A DNA stretch of 64,000 bases from Agriotes lineatus (GCA_940337035.1 CALNHX010002700.1:106658-170657), one strand, 5' to 3'. Counted from the stretch's first letter, positions 33,702 to 46,700 are shown. Notes: generated from the sequence alone by a model not told the origin. Numbers and translations: made by a program.

Positions 33702-34254
33702 CGATTTATAGAAATGTTGACCCTCTCCAACAGTTTTTAATTCCTCTAATATGCAGGGTATTATGAAAGTCCACGAAATAAATTTCACCACACAGAGATA
33801 TAATCAAACTGAAGAACTTTTTCCTTTGTATTTTTTCGAAAGCACCCCCAAACCTGAGTTAAAATTCAAAACAGTTTTACTCTAAAAATACCTATTGCAT
33901 ATGGAATATTTTAATTCAGAGTTGCAACCTTATTAAAAGTGAATATCGGGACTTGCAACGGAGTGAGGAGTGCGGAGGTTCTCGTTCAAGTGAACATTTT
34001 TACAATTTAATCCTTATAACTGGCATTTTTAGGCCATCCTGAAATCCTGGTTGTAAGGGATAAAATAATAAATATGTGTGAAATATAACCACAATCAATG
34101 TTTTTCGATCAATAATAAAATTCAACCTTACGAGTTTTATTAAACCTTGCACCTTGGCACACGGCATGAATTGTATTACTAGGGGAAACCGAGTTGGACA
34201 ACATTAACATGCCAAGTACCATACACAATTTATGTGTTAATTGTACCATATATG

Positions 34255-34523
34255 TAATACTTACTATATTGCTAGCGGCTATGAGTGGAAAACTAACGAA
34301 GTGAGACAGACAACCAACTCTTCAATGTATAATGGTGAGCTGTGCGCAAGCGCGTCGTCCGCGCTGTGGGGAAGTGAACCAACCAAGTTTAAAATTCGCT
34401 TTTAAAGGCGGAGTTCGAATTCTCACGCATGTGGACAAGACGCGTTATACTCGAAGTGAGACTATGTCGGCGCCGTAAAGTTTTCGGGCGTTCCGAGGCC
34501 CTACTAGCAATATATGTATACTA
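34255..34523 (-). mobile_element. MITE copy 2 of 3 (inverted)
   Basis: Same family as 21810-22083 in the opposite orientation: TAATACTTACTATATTGCTAG left, CTAGCAATATATGTATACTA right, GC-rich interior with CGGCGCCGTAAAG. Confidence 0.75.
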
Positions 34524-34553
34524 ATACATATATGAATTGTACATTATTTGTAG

Positions 34554-36232
34554 CCCAGTTACATTAGACTGAAAACCGCAACATCTGCCGAAAATATCCA
34601 AGTGAGCTGAAATTTTGCGTACACCTTCATTTTGACATTAATGTCTCAAAAGTTCCCATCGATATCGTGCTTGCATCTTGAGTAATTCAAGGTCAAAGGT
34701 GACAGAACTCTTTCTATGGGTCGTATGACTTTTTTAGTTATTACAAGAAATGAAGGCTAGGAAATCCTCTCCAAAAATATTATACTTATAGGTTTTTTAC
34801 GTACAACTAACCAGTCAGTAAATAATACACTGGTAAATTTTGTAGACGGGCTTTACTTCCTTTTACGATAAAAGAAGTAGGTACTATTGGATTCACCCCA
34901 AAAATTGGAAATTGAATTTTCAACAGATCTTCACGTTTTCGAGTCCCCTGAACCCAAAAAACATGTTTTTGCTCATTGGTCTGTGTGCATGTGTGTCTGT
35001 GTGTCTGTCTGTCTGTGAACAGAATATCTCAAAAACGAAAAGAGGTATGGCGTTGAAACTTGATATATAAGTTTTGTGTATTATCTAAATGCGACAGCAA
35101 GATTTTGAAGAAACTCGCATAACCGGAAGTATGGTGTTTACTCTTGTGATTTTTCAGTTTCTTTCGATTTTTTCAGAAACGACTCTAACACCCGTATTCA
35201 TAGTCGTTCGCCAGCGGATCGCCGGCGACTCGCCGGAGTTTCGTTATGAATAGTATGTTGGCGGCACTGTACGTCTATGTCAAATTCGAGGTTATCAGGT
35301 TAGGTTTTCAGTCAGTTTTGACAGAAACTGACACAAAATCTAACCTGCTAACCTCGAATTTGACATAGACGTACAGTGCCGCCAACAGACTATTCATAAC
35401 GAAACTCTGGCGAGTCGCCGGCGATCCGCTGGCGAACGACTATGAATACGGGCGTAACAGTTTTTTTCAAACATTACTTTTTTATTACATTTTGAATGTG
35501 TATTGATGTAATATAGCTAATTTTCCAGTTGAATACATCTAAAATAGGTTTCTTTTGTGTTTTTCGTGTTTTTTTATTAACTCCTATTTTAAATATATTT
35601 TAAAACTAAAAAATCACAAGAGTAAACACCATACTTCCGGTTATGCGATTTTCTTCAAAATCTTACTGTCGCATTTAGATAACACACAAAACTTATATAT
35701 GAAGTTTCAACGACATACCTCTTTTCGTTTTTGAGATATTCTGTTCACAGATAGACAGACACACAGACCAATGAGCAAAAACATGTTTTTGGGTTCAGGG
35801 GGCCCCAGAACGTGAAGATCTGTTGAAAACTCAATTTCGAATTTTTGGGGTGAATCCAATAGTACCTACTTCTTTTATCGTAAAAGGAAGTAAAGCCCGT
35901 CTACAAAATTTACCAGTGTATTATTTACTGACTGGTTAGTTGTACGTAAAAAACCTATAAGTATAATATTTTTGGAGAGGATTTCCTAGCCTTCATTTCT
36001 TGTAATAACTAAAAAAGTCATACGACCCATAGAAAGAGAGATACTTGCGAAAAACTTATTTCTGTCACCTTTGACTTTGAATAACTCAAAACGCAAGCGC
36101 GATATCGATGAGGACTTTTGAGACATTATTTCAATATTTCCTATGCATTATTTGTAATGTCAAAATAAAGGTGTATGCAAAATTTCAGCTCACTTGGATT
36201 TTTTCGGCAGACGGATTCTAATGTAACTGGAC
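34554..36232. mobile_element. 1.68-kb foldback transposon with a hairpin MITE in its loop
   Basis: Ends CCAGTTACATTAGA...TCTAATGTAACTGG. Arms run to about 35155 and from about 35600 (for example TAACCGGAAGTATGGTGTTT against AAACACCATACTTCCGGTTA). They include a conspicuous TCTGTCTGTCTGTG stretch and ACTTCCTTTTACGATAAAAG. A partial copy lies at 42944-43325. No transposase frame; target duplication not resolved. Confidence 0.8.
35189..35454. mobile_element. 266-bp near-perfect hairpin MITE with TAA target duplication
   Basis: Reads CACCCGTATTCATAGTCGTT...AACGACTATGAATACGGGCG; the arms pair almost throughout, with the shared core in the middle (GTACGTCTATGTCAAATTCG and complement). TAA on both sides (35186-35188, 35455-35457), as expected for PIF/Harbinger-type insertion. 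Confidence 0.85.
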
Positions 36233-36255
36233 TATTGTTGTTTATACCTGTGATA

Positions 36256-36410
36256 CGGAATATATCGAGAGATCCAACAAAACTGGTCCTCAGTCTGCTG
36301 TGGAAATTCAACCGTATGAATAATATGTTGGTGGCACTGTAAGTCTATGTCAAATTCGAGTTTAGCATCAGGTTAGGTTTAACACAGTCTGTGTCAAACT
36401 CTAAGGTACC
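36256..36410. repeat. Half copy of the 33246-type hairpin
   Basis: TATCGAGAGATCC, CTGCTGTGGAAATTCAAC, TGTTGGTGGCACTGTAAG and the left half of the core; the right arm is missing. Confidence 0.65.
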
Positions 36411-37234
36411 TGGTACTCTGCATGCCTAGACCTTGTCCATTAACAAACAAACAGCACGCATCAACTTGGCTCACAATAAATAATACCTCCGGCGTAGGCG
36501 TTCGTTCAATCACGAGCTGTCATTTGATACATTTCTGGATTTTCTTTAAAGTTTTCTGGATTCTGTTCGTACAGCAATTTATAGAAAACGACTCGATTTA
36601 TTATAAAAAGGGGAGTTTTTGTGGAAAAATCCTTCCAAATTACAGTCCCGATTTAGTGCCTAGGCGCTTTCATTCAGAAGATGAACGTAAAATGTGTATA
36701 TTATAGTGGTTCAGACATCAGGACAAAAGACGGAATAAATGCTGTGATGTAAATGGATATTACGAGTACATGGAAAATAATAGTACATTATGTTATTCGG
36801 AGTAAAAGTGATACTTTATGTGGCGAAGCTGAAGTTTATTTAGCCGAACGTTAGTGAGGCAAATAATTCGGCTTCGTTTCATAATTTTCATGTCTCGTGC
36901 ATAAACGTCGACTTTTAGCACTTGTTGCATAAATAGCTATTGGAATAGAACGGTTTCTATAATTTTGATGAAATCGGACATTTCATTGGATGTTGATGGC
37001 TAAGCCCAGCCTACTGAGAATTTGAAAAGGCGCGCGAACCTTCCGTTTTAAAACGTTCATGCTCAACATTTTTAACCTCATTCTTAGCCACCACTTCCTG
37101 GGGAGCTGTTGTGTTGAGGTTACGTTATAGTTGTAAAAAAATTGAGAGAATGCTGGAACGTGGTCTATTGAATAAACTGGTGCGTTAATCGACCATTATG
37201 AAAACCAGTCAATCATATATATAATACACATATA
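36411..37234. other. Intergenic DNA with a repeat fragment
   Basis: A segment near 36880-36950 (CATGTCTCGTGCATAAACG, TTTTAGCACTTGTTGCATAA) matches the centre of the 25.25-26.74 kb palindrome. Otherwise nothing recognised. Confidence 0.45.
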
Positions 37235-37628
37235 TCCGGTGTCCATTCTCAAAGTCGAACATAGGCAATTAACATTAGTGCATTCACTCGTTCTTCATTG
37301 AAATAATTCATTTTTCTGTAGATAATTTTAACAGACGTTGACATAAAATACCTGATTTACGCCAACCAATTACCATTTTTTTTGACAAATGCTGTCGAAC
37401 TTGAAAAGCATGGCATGGCATATTTAAAAATTTCCAAGCTTTAAATTAGTATTTTAAAATAAAAATCGCATCTTGTATATTATTATTGGTATTATTTGAT
37501 GCGTAATAATTTTATCTTTCCATTGATACCATTACCTCCCCTGTAAGTTGAATTGGCGAGCAGGAATCGGCAAAAACGTTCAATACAATGTTAATCGCCT
37601 ATGTTCAACTTTGAGAACGGACACCCGG
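37235..37628. mobile_element. 394-bp CCGG-ended TIR element flanked by 16-bp direct repeats
   Basis: Ends CCGGTGTCCATTCTCAAAGT (left) and ACTTTGAGAACGGACACCCGG (right), followed inward by GAACATAGGCAATTAAC and TTAATCGCCTATGTTC. TATAATACACATATAT precedes it (37219-37234) and TATAATACACATACAT follows it (37629-37644). A truncated relative lies at about 17062-17250. Confidence 0.7.
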
Positions 37629-37630
37629 TA

Positions 37631-37904
37631 TAATACACATACATTGCTAGTAGGGCCTGGGAACGCCCAAAAACATTACGGCGCCGACATAGTTTCACTT
37701 AGAGTATAACGCGTCTCGTGCGCATGCGTGAGAATTCGAACTCCGCCTTTAGAAGCGAATCTTAAACTTGACCACTTCCCCATTGGGCGAACGACGCCGC
37801 CGCGCTTACGCACAGCTCACCATTATACATTGAAGAGTTGGTTGTCTGTCTCACTTCCTTCGTGAGTTTCCCGCTCATAGCCGCTAGCAATATAGTAAGT
37901 ATTA
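37631..37904 (+). mobile_element. MITE copy 3 of 3
   Basis: Same orientation and almost the same sequence as 21810-22083 (TAATACACATACATTGCTAG to CTAGCAATATAGTAAGTATTA). Its left terminus is the site next to which the 394-bp element inserted. Confidence 0.75.
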
Positions 37905-38664
37905 GATATATGCAGTCAATATTCTATATATACGTACTTAACTCTTTCATTGCAATGGGGAATGCAACAGTATAATAAAAGGCTTGCCAAAGAGGCGGTT
38001 ATTTAAGTCAAAACACTACAATCTAACCTCACTTTTCAGTGATACTTCAAACAGCTGATCTGGTTTTTATAAAAACTTTGGACTAAATTTTGACAGTTGG
38101 ACACTGCTTAAAAATATTTTGATGGGGCGTGACGTCACCACGTTTTTATAAACATTTTTATAAAATCAATCTATACAAATTTTTACAGTGGGACAGGGGC
38201 TTTTAAGAATCGGCATATCTTAAACATGTTAAGATTACACTCACTTTCTCTTTTTCTGGAAGTAACTACCGACACTATCATATCATATTGCATTTTAAAT
38301 TTAGATTTTGTGATTTCTGAGGCTTTCACGGCTATTGTCATTAAGTAACAAACAACTTGCGGGATTAGACCGTGTCATTATTGAGGTCGAAGAACTCAAC
38401 GTTTGGCCCACTTTCGTCCCCTTACGAAAGTGGGCGAAACGTTGAGTTGATTTCGTGCTTTTAATTTGATAATATATTTAGGTACAATTAAAATACATTT
38501 GTTAAGAAATCAGTATCTGAACTGACGTGATCTTTTACTAATTTTAAGCAGATTCACTTGAAAAAATATTACAGTGGATTATCTACTATTTACAGTTACT
38601 TACATTTATTCGCTTTTAGGGGTATATAAACAATCATTTGCGTTTCAGTACATTTTATTTAGCC
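37905..38664. other. Intergenic DNA, small hairpin only
   Basis: CAACGTTTGGCCCACTTTCG...CGAAAGTGGGCGAAACGTTG forms a hairpin at about 38397-38452. No gene recognised. Confidence 0.45.
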
Positions 38665-38672
38665 AACTCGAT

Positions 38673-38870
38673 CAGAGCCGGATTAAGGAAATGTGAGGCC
38701 CAGGGCTAAATTTTTTTAGAGGCCCCATTCCCATTTATGCAACGGGTACAAAAGGATCTAAATGATTAGAAACCGCACTAGATTGTAACCTTTGAATCTT
38801 TTCGAGGCCCCCAAAATTCGGTGGCCCGGGGCTGCAGCCCCCTTAGCCCCCCCCCCTTAATCCGGCTCTG
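38673..38870. mobile_element. 198-bp hAT MITE
   Basis: Ends CAGAGCCGGATTAAGG...CCTTAATCCGGCTCTG; exact 8-bp target duplication AACTCGAT at 38665-38672 and 38871-38878. Terminal CAG/CTG and the 8-bp duplication are the hAT signature. Non-coding. Confidence 0.9.
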
Positions 38871-38917
38871 AACTCGATTGTAAATAAAGTTGAATTACTT
38901 GCAATAGAATTAAGTAT

Positions 38918-39152
38918 AGTAAAATTACGGAAACAAACGGTGCACGTTATCAAATATTTAGTTATTAATTTAAAGTTACTGTTTGATGACTCACACCGTT
39001 TGATTCCGTGATTTACCTATAGCTATAACCGTATGTATTGTAACTATAGGTAAATTACGGAATCAAACCGTGTGCTTCATCAAACAGTAACTTAAATTAA
39101 TAACTATTTGATGACGTAGGTACACCGTTTGTTTCCGTGATTTTACTTATAG
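38918..39152. repeat. Palindromic element of about 235 bp
   Basis: AGTAAAATTACGGAAACAAACG... pairs with ...CCGTTTGTTTCCGTGATTTTACT. A second inner pair (TTTGATGACTCACACCGTTTGATTCCGTGATTTACCTATAG-like, and its complement) completes a near-full hairpin. Small MITE. Confidence 0.7.
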
Positions 39153-39313
39153 TACTCCAATTAGAAATATATTTTATATTCGTTAATTTTCTTACACATG
39201 ATGAGCTATTTTTCAAGCCAAATCTATTTTTTTATACGCAGATTGCTCCGCGCTGCCTTTATATTTCACGGAGATCTTTCCGAAACTTCTATTGCAAATT
39301 TTTAGCTCACCCG

Positions 39314-40915
39314 CAGGCGCGTGCTGGGACTGTGCAAAAGGCCCGGGCATTGAAATTTTGGGAAAGGCCCCTCAAAAATACCAGCAGAAATTTTTTCAAG
39401 GTTATATATACGATGTAGTCAGATCAATACCATAAAATCGGTGGTCTCTTTCTTTCTTTGTATGTATGTATGTGTCTTTGTTGGCTATCTCCTCCAAAGA
39501 TACTGGACTGATTAAATTGTATGATAGCTTAAAATTTTGCTAATTGTTAGACTTAGATCGTAGGCCGGTTTTTATTTAAAAAAGTATGAAAAAATAAAGT
39601 CATTTTATTTTATTTTGTTTCTCAAAAGACACAATTGAAGGATTCAGTATTTTGGCTACAGACTACTGCGTCATCGTTGTGCTGGCACTGTGAATTTTAG
39701 GTGTACTATGGTTTCTATGTAGATTTCTGGTGTTGCTATACTACATTGTTGGTGTTTGTTATACTGCTTAGCATTGTTATAGGCTGACGAGCAGTAACAG
39801 CCATATTACGTGGGTTATCGAATGCCAATAAACCAGATTATAATAATTTTTAAATGAAATAGTCAGATTATGTACTAGTCGTATATAAAGCTTTATGCTC
39901 GACTACTAAAATCGAAAAGAAAAAGAATCGAGTTTACAAGTTTGACGTCTATTGTGTAACAGAAAGAAATTTAACATTAGAGTGCTTTGGTGGATCTTGG
40001 TAAGCAGCGTAGAGTTACAAAATGTTCTTACAGCTGCGTAAACGAGTTTTTAATAATTTTAGTTTAGAAAATAAACTTTTACAAGATATCTGCTTGAGTA
40101 GGGTAGTGAGAAGAAACTTGTATAGATTAGACGTAGACACCGAATTCGCTCAATTGCCGAAATGGAATACTCAGTTCGGAAACTGCGTAAAATCTAAATT
40201 CGCTCAATTGCCGAATTAATTTGCTCAATTGCAGTATTGTCCAAATTTATTTCGCAAATTGGGCGAATTCGGCATTTGAGTCTAGCACGCACATTGAATA
40301 CAATACAATATAAATTATACTTGCCTGAAACTACAAATACACACGGTACACAAATAATGCACTTCGCATTGCGAAAGCAGCGTTTACTGTGATAGCTATG
40401 GGCGGTGACTAGATTTCCCGAAGGAATTTTATTTTCAATGTCAATGTCAAAATTTTCTTCACTTCTTGTCCTTGTTCATTTGATCATAGTCTTTAGCTTT
40501 AGATGTCTGTCTCATAAACGTTTTCAAAATTTCTTTTTGATTACTGCGGCCACAGTTCGGCAAACGTTACTAACTTTTCCTTCCAATATGTTCTTTGTAG
40601 AGGGCTGGAATAACTTCACAAATTCTGCTGAAGGAGTTTATCGACATACTTTAACTAATTTCAGGAAATCTACGGCGATCGATGCATTCTAAATCACCGT
40701 AAAATAATCCACGATCCACAAATCTGCTCTCTATACTGACTATAATTTAGTCCATCACGACAGTACTAATGTGGTTAAACGAAAGTGATCTTCAATTTGG
40801 TAATTTATGTTTTTTAAAGAACAGACTATTATAAGAATAGTCCCAGGTCCCAGGGCCCAACGACTCCGGGCCTACCGGGAAATGCCCGGTAGCCCGGCGG
40901 GCCAGCACGCGCCTG
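39314..40915. mobile_element. 1,602-bp hAT element, decayed or non-autonomous
   Basis: 14-bp ends CAGGCGCGTGCTGG...CCAGCACGCGCCTG with an exact 8-bp duplication CTCACCCG at 39306-39313 and 40916-40923. The subterminal regions are rich in GGCCC/CCGGG. A minus-strand stretch near 40350-40300 (CIICVPC) could be the remains of a zinc-binding transposase N-terminus, but no intact frame exists. Lies between RanBP3 and importin-13. Confidence 0.85.
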
Positions 40916-41126
40916 CTCACCCGATGAATCGTTCAGCTTGGGTCATAAAATGTCTGCTCCCGCTTGATAACGTATAAGAACGATTGCGGTCGTAGCTGAG
41001 TCATCGAATTTCTGTTATGATATACCTAGGTAATTGGATAATACATTATGGAAAACAAAGAACTCTTGGATGCATCAGCTTGGGTGCAGAATAAAAAGTC
41101 TACATTTAATTATTGTTTATTTTTTT

Positions 41127-42859
41127 AGGGTTTCCAACATTGTCATTTTGACCCGAAGGCTTCGGGTTTGGTAATCATTCTTCGGGCTTCGGGTTTTCAA
41201 TAAAATGCTTCGGGTTAACTACGTACATAGATTGTTACAAAATTTACTCCTATTTAAAAGTTTCCGAGCAGAAGCCATTGGTAGAGAGTGGTCAAAGAGA
41301 TAAACAATTTTAGAATATATTTAATTTTTTTCAAAAAAATTTAGTTTCGTAATAGTTTACTAAACGTCTAAGATGGACTTTGAACATATTTTTTATGGAA
41401 TGTAAGAAATAGTCTTCTTTCTTTAATTTCTATGATGTACAAAGGCCTCCAATTATGCTACGTGTAACGGGCCAGCTGGATCGCTTACCGATAATGTTTA
41501 TTTTCATGCTTAATTGTAGAAGCCAACTTGTATTTTCTATGTTTAATATTGTTTATATAAGCAAATGCTCGCAAAGCCGGACCTGCACTGGCCGTGTACT
41601 GTAAATGTTGGTTTTCGCGAGTGCAGCAAGAAACACATGTTTTACACGAGATGTGGGGATTTTCAATTAATGCAAATTTAACAAAGAAGGCAGCAGTCGC
41701 ACGCAGCTTCTGAGAGCTGCATGGGTTTGTTAGATTGAAAATTATAGTACTTGGCTTCGCCCATGGAGATATAAGTTAATTTGAAGTGGCTTAAAAGAGC
41801 TTGTCAGCCAACGTTTGCTACAAACAGTGTTAAAGTGCAGCGAATCAGTATTTTCAAATTTTGCAAATGCACTTTCCGAGTGCACATGTGAGGACACCCC
41901 TTGTGCTATATTGCGTCAATTCAACTGTCCATTCGACGCCCGCACGCGACGAGTGGTTCCCAGAAAAATGTCTACCAGGAGCGAGTGATGCAATTAAGGC
42001 GTGCCGTTTCCAAGAGTATTCAGCAGTCAGTTCCAGTTAAAATGTTTGCAGAGCGGAATAAGATTGCGTTTAACTGCAAGCTTTTGCAAACGACCAGGAA
42101 TGTCTTTTATCAGCGACTCAAATAGTAGGTACTTATTTGAGTCGCTTCAGGTAATTTTGACATTCCGTTTTGTTAAAAGCATGTTGACATTTGCGTTCTT
42201 TTAAAAGAGAATTAATTATTTGGACGTTATTTTTAGTGATGTTTTACGTTGTTTATGTATGTTTGCCACACACGCTTACGAGTAACCTCAATCTATATCG
42301 TATGTAGGTTGTTTTTGAGCTTAATTCTATTTTCTGTTATTTCTTTTGTATTTTTATGCGTGTTTGTCGTTTTTTATGTTTTTGTATGTGTTTTGAAGTC
42401 AATAGATGATGTAAACAATTTGGCTTCTGTGTGCATTGTTTAAAGTTAAGTTTCTGTCCAACCAGCATTATAAGGGGAAACCAGATTTCTGTTTTGGCAG
42501 ATAGTAATCTTGCATAGGCGACTAATTGAGATATTAAGCGAGTTTCATGTTCGCTGAGCTAGCTAAGGGATAAAATGGGCTAATAATTATTTAAATGTAA
42601 AGGCGTACAAGACGTCTTGTTCCAATTAAATGTATCCACGGAAGGGTAAAAAATTCCGCATTTCATATGCTACTTAAAAAATATAAAATTATTTTAAGAA
42701 TTATATATGTTTTATCGAACTTTTTCCACTGCCTACGAATTATATCTTTATAATGTAAAAAACTATTTCACATTGCACTTTTTATTAATTTTATCTTATT
42801 TTTTTCTCCCCCAAAAATCAATTTCTTCGGGTCAGCATCGACTCAATGTTGGTAACCCT
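41127..42859. mobile_element. 1.73-kb TIR element, hAT-like
   Basis: Ends AGGGTTTCCAACATTG...CAATGTTGGTAACCCT (15/16), both followed inward by GACCCGAAG or its complement; ATTTTTTT and ATTTATTT flank it (7/8 match). The interior has no clear transposase; the 74-residue frame at 41901-42125 is of unknown meaning. Confidence 0.6.
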
Positions 42860-42943
42860 ATTTATTTTTACAAAATGTACTAACACTTTTCAGTAATAAT
42901 CATAATCTACTGCACCGACAGCTATTTTAACATTATAGTTTTA

Positions 42944-43325
42944 CTTCCTTTTACGATAAAGGAAGTATTGGATTCACCCCAAAAATTCGAAATTGAGTTT
43001 TCAACAGATCTTCACGTTTTAGAGTCCCCTGAACTCAAAAAACATGTTTTTGTTTATTGGTCTGTCTGAGTATTTGTCTGTGTGTCTGTCTGTGTGTCTG
43101 TGAACAGAATATCTCAAAAACGAAAAGAGGTATGGCGTTGAAATCATATATAAGTTTTGTGTATCTAGATGCGACAGCAAGCTTTTGAACAAAATCGCAT
43201 TGTTAACATTTTTAATGTGTAGTGATGTGAGATAGGTGATTTTCCAGTTGAATACTTCTAAAATGGGTATCTTTTGTTTTTTACATTTTTTTATTAACTC
43301 CTGTTTTAAATAGAACACCCGGTAT
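42944..43325. mobile_element. Partial copy of the 34.6-36.2 kb foldback
   Basis: From ACTTCCTTTTACGATAAAGG to GCTTTTGAACAAAATCGCAT it follows the arm of the 34554-36232 element. It then ends near ACACCCGGTATA, the terminal motif of another TIR family. Confidence 0.7.
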
Positions 43326-43746
43326 ATTATTACATTTTTGAATTCAACTGTTTAGAGAAAATTTGTCTCTTCACCTAACGCTCTATTTTGTAGCGTTTTT
43401 GTAGATTTTGTAATTTTTGAAAATTTTTGACAAATGCTTAAAAATTAAAATCAAATTTTTGGCTTATTATAAGATCACTGTAAAAGGAAGTTGTGTGTTT
43501 TGTACATTAGGCTAGTAAAACTTTATAAAAAAAATTTCGTTCTGCAATGCAGAATGTAGAGGTAAAATAATTGAAATTGTCAATTTCGTTGCCGTTATTT
43601 CTACATCGAATATTTTGACATTTACCCCAGATTCGATGTAGCTAGGATAATAACCTGTATGGAGCACAAAATGCAAATATGTAGACGTTAAAAGCGTAAG
43701 GGTCGGAATTTATAATTACTACTGTTTACAGATAATTCTGTAAGCA

Positions 43747-46700
43747 ATGGAATACACAGTGGAGAATTTAGAAAAGGCTGTTACGTTGTTTTACAAAACT
43801 GAAGCTGGTCAACAGGCAGAAGCTCATCAGTGGCTTACAGAGGCCCAAAACTCCCCCCAAGCTTGGAGTTTCGTCTGGGAATTGCTAGATCCTCGACGTG
43901 TAGGTGTACGATGCTATATTATTTCAGTTTCTAAAAATAGTATCTATTTAAGAGCTCTGAAGTACAATTTTTTGCGGCCACCACTTTGCACACTAAACTG
44001 CTAAAATGTTGGAACGAAGTTCCCGAAGACCACTACGAGCCGCTGAAAAAGCGCATACTGGAAGCCATTGTTACCTACGCCATGGGACCCAAACTTGTTC
44101 TGAATCGTTTGTGCATTACAGTAAGTGTGCATCGAGTTCGGACAACTCTGTTCTGAATTGCTGTGTTTAGCTGTCCGCTTATATTATCCACACCGTCCCC
44201 ACACACTGGCCCAATGCATTCGAAGAGCTAGTCTCCAGCTTTCAGCCGCACCACCTTCCTAACGTAGAGCCCGAGCGTGTCGTTTGGATTTTGCTAGAAA
44301 TACTCTCCGTTATTCCAGAAGAGGTAGGCTTTCTTACTTAACATTATTATACAATAATCCTGTTGTAGTTTCAAAGCACAGCTCTTGCCACTAGCCAGAG
44401 GAACAGAGTGCGAACCGTCCTGCAAGATGTTACCAAAGACATTCTCAAGGTGGTGGAAATGTGCCTACTGCCTGTCACAGGTGGAAGCTACAGCATGGCA
44501 AACCTAACCACGTACCTAAATTCGACGAGGTGCACGTCGGCGTGGATTCAGTTAGGTGGTGTCACGATCGAAGATTGTTCCCATATCATGAATCTGTTGG
44601 TTGACCTTGCATGTTACGTTTATTGGTAATGAGAGATTTAGAGGAATCCGTAGGATATTAATGATTTTCTTTTATTAGGAGTAGGTTAGAAGCAGAATGC
44701 ATGTCTTCCGAGGAACTAGAGCTTACAGAAGTGGCCCTTGAGGCGTTGTCCTCGATTATGCTCCAGCCACATACGCATAAGTACACTAAGCATATAGTTA
44801 GGCACACATCGAATATTTTAGGTAAATTTGGAAAGATCCTCGAGCGGGAAGGCCAGAACGTGGATCCCAATAAGGTGAATGTTTGACAGTAACATCCGTT
44901 AACAAACTTGTTCAAAACTACTGGTTTACGAATGCAAATAATACAGAATATTAGAAATTTTGTAAAACAAAATAGGTATTGAATATACCGGGTGCTGACT
45001 TGCGCGACGCACCATAGGAATTTGCATAGTAAATTCTTTATGTTCAATTATTTGCTCCTCTAATTATTTTAGAGTTAAAGTGTAAATACATTTTTTGTAG
45101 AGAAAAAAATACTGCATCCATTCATACTGTTGCTAACAATTTTTCATTTTCAGGAACCGAAGGAATGCAAAAATAAACTAGCATTTTCACAAAAATCAGT
45201 GATGCCTTGGAATGATTGAAACAATCCTATGTCAACGCAAATGCGTGCGGCGCGACAATATGTGCTGTTTGTTTGTTTGTCATTGATGTTTGACGTTTAT
45301 AATAATTCATTATTAATTATGTTCTGCTTAATGTCTCTAAGGTACCTAGACCTTGTCCATAACAAAAATGGTTTTACGAGTATGGTGGACGTTCGTTAAG
45401 TAAGCTCGTTGTTTATTGTAAAATATCCATATCGGCAAATTCCAAACAGTACAACCATTAATAGACTGATTCATTTTAAGTTTAAGACTACAGGCAGGTT
45501 ATTAAATAATTGTAGGTGCAATAATGAGGTTCAGAACTTACACCAAAACGAGAAAAACGACAATACGTTCAATCTTTTGACGGCAGTGACTGGATGATCG
45601 CCCCGCACGCACTTGCGTTGGCATTGGCTTGTTTCAATAATTCCATGGCATCACTGATTTTTGTAAAAATGCTAGTTTGATTTTTTGCATTCCTTCGGTT
45701 CTGCAAAATGAAAAATTGTTAGCAACAGTATGAATGGATGCAGTATTTTTTTCTCTACAAAAAATGTGTACACTTTAGCTCTAAAATAATTAGGGGAGCA
45801 AATAATTGAACATAAAGAATTTACTATGCAAATTCCTATGGTGCGTCGCGCAAGTCAGCACCCGGTATAATAGATTGTGTTATGTGAACACATGTAAGTT
45901 CTGGCAAATTATAAAAAAGTAGCATTGAAAGGTAAAAATAAAAATAACTTAATTATTACGTTGCCAACTCAACAAAAATTGAGTTTTGTGGTAATTTTTT
46001 CAATCACCATTAACACATTTCTATTTCTAGGATATTGTTGCAAATATATATGGATTAATAGTAACAATAGCAGACACGCATGCTAAGTTGCTAATCCGGC
46101 ACTTGAAGTCGAACAATATGGAGGAGCAAAAGCTTAGTCGAGACATACTAAATTGCATTTTGGGCTGTACAAACCTGGCAGGCATGTACCCGGTGGACGA
46201 GTCGAGTAGCAGCCTGACGTTTGGCTTTTGGTACACTTTACAAGTAAGGCTTAATTTTAAAATGAGTATTCCCAATTGCTAGTTGGGGAACGGCCGTAAG
46301 AGGCCCTGATGTTTTTTAAATTAATTTTTTTAAAGTGTAGGTAATGATAATGCGATATCTTTAATTCGGTATTCAAAAATAGGTGAAATTTTACCAAGTA
46401 TGTCTATGTATATCTATTGTACATCGGTACATTTTTACTATTCTAACAAAATGGTGAAATTAGCTTTAAATTTATAGTAATGGTTGTCTAATAATGCTAC
46501 AGGGGTTATTTAGGAATTTTATAGCAAACAATAGTAATTTGTACAACTAGTTTCGAAAGTGATACTTTTTTCATGAATTTGCAATTTGATTTAACGAGGG
46601 CGAAGATGTTTTTTCAAAAATCAACAACTGGATGTTTGGAAAAGTGCAGGTCTTAATGGAATACCACCAATCTTACTCCGAACTGTGTGGGTTATTGGTT

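Noticed and set aside
44658..45047. 129-codon minus-strand frame
   Set aside because: Overlaps importin-13 exon 5 in antisense and runs into the foldback arm.
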